Shown piece after piece: positions 4,486 through 6,189 of a stretch of 6,189 nucleotides of DNA. The notes beneath the pieces were generated by a model that was not told where the DNA came from, ran no database searches, and saw only the letters and a program-made list of their open reading frames with translations. Source of the stretch: an uncultured Bilophila sp. (GTDB lineage: Bacteria > Desulfobacterota > Desulfovibrionia > Desulfovibrionales > Desulfovibrionaceae); NCBI GenBank assembly GCA_902373525.1, contig CABKMN010000133.1, positions 1 to 6,189 on the forward strand. The letters run 5' to 3'. Position 1 is the first letter of the stretch. Every line of letters starts with the position of its first letter. The position numbers and the translations under genes are program-made.

Positions 4486-6147
4486 ATGTCCGTTGAACTG
4501 CTCGCGATGGTGGCGGTGCTGCCCATTCTGGTGGCGCTCATCCTGATGGTCGGCATGAGGTGGCCAGCAACCAAAGCGATGCCTCTTGCATGGCTTGTCT
4601 GCGCCATCAGCGGCGTACTCGTGTGGGGATTGTCCCCCGGCTATGTCGCGGCGTTGACGTTGCAGGGCATCGTCACCGCCATCGGCGTGCTCATCATCGT
4701 TTTCGGCGCCATTCTGATCCTCTTTACATTGGAAAAGAGCGGCGGCATGGAAACCATCCAGTACGGGATGCAGAACATCAGCCGCGACAAACGCGTTCAG
4801 GCCATCATCATCGGATATATGTTCGCGGCCTTCATCGAAGGCGCGGCCGGTTTCGGCACGCCCGCGGCGCTCGCGGCTCCGCTCCTGCTGGCCCTCGGTT
4901 TCCCGGCGATGGCCGCCGCCGTCATCTGCCTCGTGTTCAACAGTTTCCCCGTGAGCTTCGGCGCGGTGGGCACGCCCATCGTGATGGGCCTTACGCCGCT
5001 CAAGCCCATCCTCGACGCGGGCGTCGCGGACGGCGGCATGACCTATGCGGCCTTCTGCAAGATCGTGGGCGAGTACTGCACCATGATGCACATCCCCATG
5101 GCCTTCGTCCTGCCCATCGTCATGCTCGGCTTCCTGACCCGCTTCTACGGTGAAAAGCGCAGCTGGTCCGAAGGCTTCGCTGCATGGAAATACTGCATTT
5201 TCGCCGGGGTATGCTTCTGCGTTCCCTACTTTATCGTCGCGTGGACGCTCGGACCCGAGCTGCCGTCCCTCATCGGCGGGCTCGTCGGCCTCGGCGTTCT
5301 CATCTACGGCACCAAGCGCGGCTTCTGCGTGCCTGAAAAGACCTGGGACTTCGGCCCGCACGACAGGTGGGACGCCTCCTGGACCGGCAGCATCGCCGCC
5401 AGCGGCAAGACCGAGTTCCACCCGCACATGACCCAGTTCCGCGCGTGGCTGCCCTACGCCCTCATCGGCCTGATCCTCGTGCTGACCCGCATCCCGGAAC
5501 TCGGCCTCAAGGCGTGGCTGGCCTCCTTCAAGCTCAACTTCACCGACATCCTCGGCTATCAGGGCGTGAACGCGTCCATCGACTACCTGTTCCTGCCCGG
5601 CACCATTCCCTTTACGTTGGTCGCCATCCTGACCGTGGCGCTGCACGGCATGAAGGCCGATGACGTGAAGGAAGCCTGGAGCACGACCTTCGCCAAGATG
5701 AAGGCCCCGACCATCGCGCTGTTCGCCGCCGTGGCGCTGGTTTCCATCTTCCGCGGTTCCGGCGTGAACGACGGCGGCATGGACTCCATGCCCCTCGCCC
5801 TCGCCAAGACCCTGGCCTCGCTCACCGGCGAAGCCTGGCCCGCGCTGGCCTCCTACGTCGGCGGCCTCGGCGCCTTCATCACCGGCTCCAACACGGTGTC
5901 CGACCTGCTGTTCTCCCAGTTCCAGTGGGATATGGCCACGCAGCTCAACTTCTCCAAGCAGATCATCGTGGCGACTCAGGCCGTCGGCGGCGCCATGGGC
6001 AACATGGTCTGCATCCACAACGTGGTCGCCGTCTGCGCCGTGGTGGGCCTCTCAGGCCGCGAAGGCATGATCATCAAGACCACCTTCTGGCCCTTCCTCC
6101 TCTACGGCATCATCGTCGGCGCCATCGCCTGCGTGCTGGTATTCTAA
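4486..6147 (+). CDS. lldP: L-lactate permease (LctP family)
   Basis: A proton symporter of the inner membrane that takes up L-lactate; characterised relatives also carry D-lactate and glycolate. The 553 residues match the family (Escherichia coli LldP is 551). Family signatures are clear: FIEGAAGFGTPAALAAPLL (116-134), FNSFPVSFGAVGTPI (151-165), and near the C-terminus ITGSNTVSDLLFSQFQW followed by GAMGNMVCIHNVVAVCAVVG. The chain is almost entirely hydrophobic helices. A good ribosome binding site and a candidate promoter precede it. Codon choice is strongly biased to C/G-ending codons (AAC, ATC, CTG, TTC), more than in the minus-strand genes, suggesting high expression. In sulfate reducers such permeases usually head a lactate-oxidation cluster (lactate dehydrogenase subunits, phosphotransacetylase, acetate kinase). 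Whether that follows lies beyond the window, and the hairpin directly after the stop suggests lldP may be transcribed alone. Confidence 0.95.
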   Translation: MSVELLAMVAVLPILVALILMVGMRWPATKAMPLAWLVCAISGVLVWGLSPGYVAALTLQGIVTAIGVLIIVFGAILILFTLEKSGGMETIQYGMQNISRDKRVQAIIIGYMFAAFIEGAAGFGTPAALAAPLLLALGFPAMAAAVICLVFNSFPVSFGAVGTPIVMGLTPLKPILDAGVADGGMTYAAFCKIVGEYCTMMHIPMAFVLPIVMLGFLTRFYGEKRSWSEGFAAWKYCIFAGVCFCVPYFIVAWTLGPELPSLIGGLVGLGVLIYGTKRGFCVPEKTWDFGPHDRWDASWTGSIAASGKTEFHPHMTQFRAWLPYALIGLILVLTRIPELGLKAWLASFKLNFTDILGYQGVNASIDYLFLPGTIPFTLVAILTVALHGMKADDVKEAWSTTFAKMKAPTIALFAAVALVSIFRGSGVNDGGMDSMPLALAKTLASLTGEAWPALASYVGGLGAFITGSNTVSDLLFSQFQWDMATQLNFSKQIIVATQAVGGAMGNMVCIHNVVAVCAVVGLSGREGMIIKTTFWPFLLYGIIVGAIACVLVF

Positions 6148-6154
6148 CTGAAGA

Positions 6155-6189
6155 TTGGGGAGGGGGAAGGGAACCTTTCTGAAGAAAGG
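6155..6189 (+). terminator. Hairpin after lldP, cut by the window end
   Basis: Only 26 nt after the lldP stop, CCTTTCT (6174-6180) and AGAAAGG (6183-6189) form a perfect 7-bp stem with a GA centre at the very edge. The preceding purine-rich tract (GGGGAGGGGGAAGGGAA, 6157-6173) looks like the left arm of a longer stem whose C-rich partner would lie beyond the window. It is probably the lldP transcription terminator or a repeated intergenic hairpin. Confidence 0.5.

Noticed and set aside
4456..6018. Long minus-strand open frame of 520 codons
   Set aside because: Antisense to lldP. The Gly/Glu/Asp/His-rich translation mirrors the permease's codon bias and is not a real protein.

Overview
The window is GC-rich (roughly 60% by eye) and carries five full-length genes. 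Four lie on the minus strand (258-4140) and one on the plus strand (4486-6147). Codon use is strongly GC3-biased, most of all in the last gene. The gene set (LctP-type lactate permease, UppP phosphatase, TetR regulator, DHA1 exporter, glycosyltransferase-like protein) and the G/C-rich hairpins at gene ends would fit a deltaproteobacterium of the Desulfovibrio/Bilophila type. That placement is inferred from gene style and remembered relatives; no marker gene in the window proves it.

Layout. Positions 1-257 are non-coding: a C-rich edge segment, a bidirectional intrinsic terminator at 109-139, and a second hairpin at 206-234 just past the uppP stop. On the minus strand a TetR regulator (1670 to 1080) is followed after 3 nt by uppP (1076 to 258). 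The pair is preceded by a well-formed sigma70 promoter overlapped by a dyad that could be the regulator's own operator. Upstream of that, also on the minus strand, a glycosyltransferase-B-like protein (4140 to 3121) is followed after about 48 nt by a DHA1 MFS exporter (3072 to 1837). Positions 4141-4485 form a lower-GC intergenic region. It holds a leader hairpin, a terminator-like hairpin on the minus strand, a possible decayed or very small minus-strand ORF, and the promoter and ribosome binding site of the plus-strand gene lldP (4486-6147). At the right edge the left half of another long inverted repeat is cut off by the window end.

How the genes may work together. LldP imports L-lactate (and probably glycolate) by proton symport and is the metabolic gene here. 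UppP regenerates the undecaprenyl-phosphate carrier used for peptidoglycan, LPS and other surface glycans. Its coupling to a TetR regulator suggests ligand-dependent control of carrier recycling. The glycosyltransferase-like protein and the MFS exporter could be an envelope or export pair, but nothing in the sequence ties them to the tetR-uppP pair beyond strand and proximity. I see no mobile element, CRISPR array, tRNA or rRNA, and no clear evidence of a wholly new system. The least explained parts are the poorly characterised glycosyltransferase-like protein and the 4141-4485 intergenic region.
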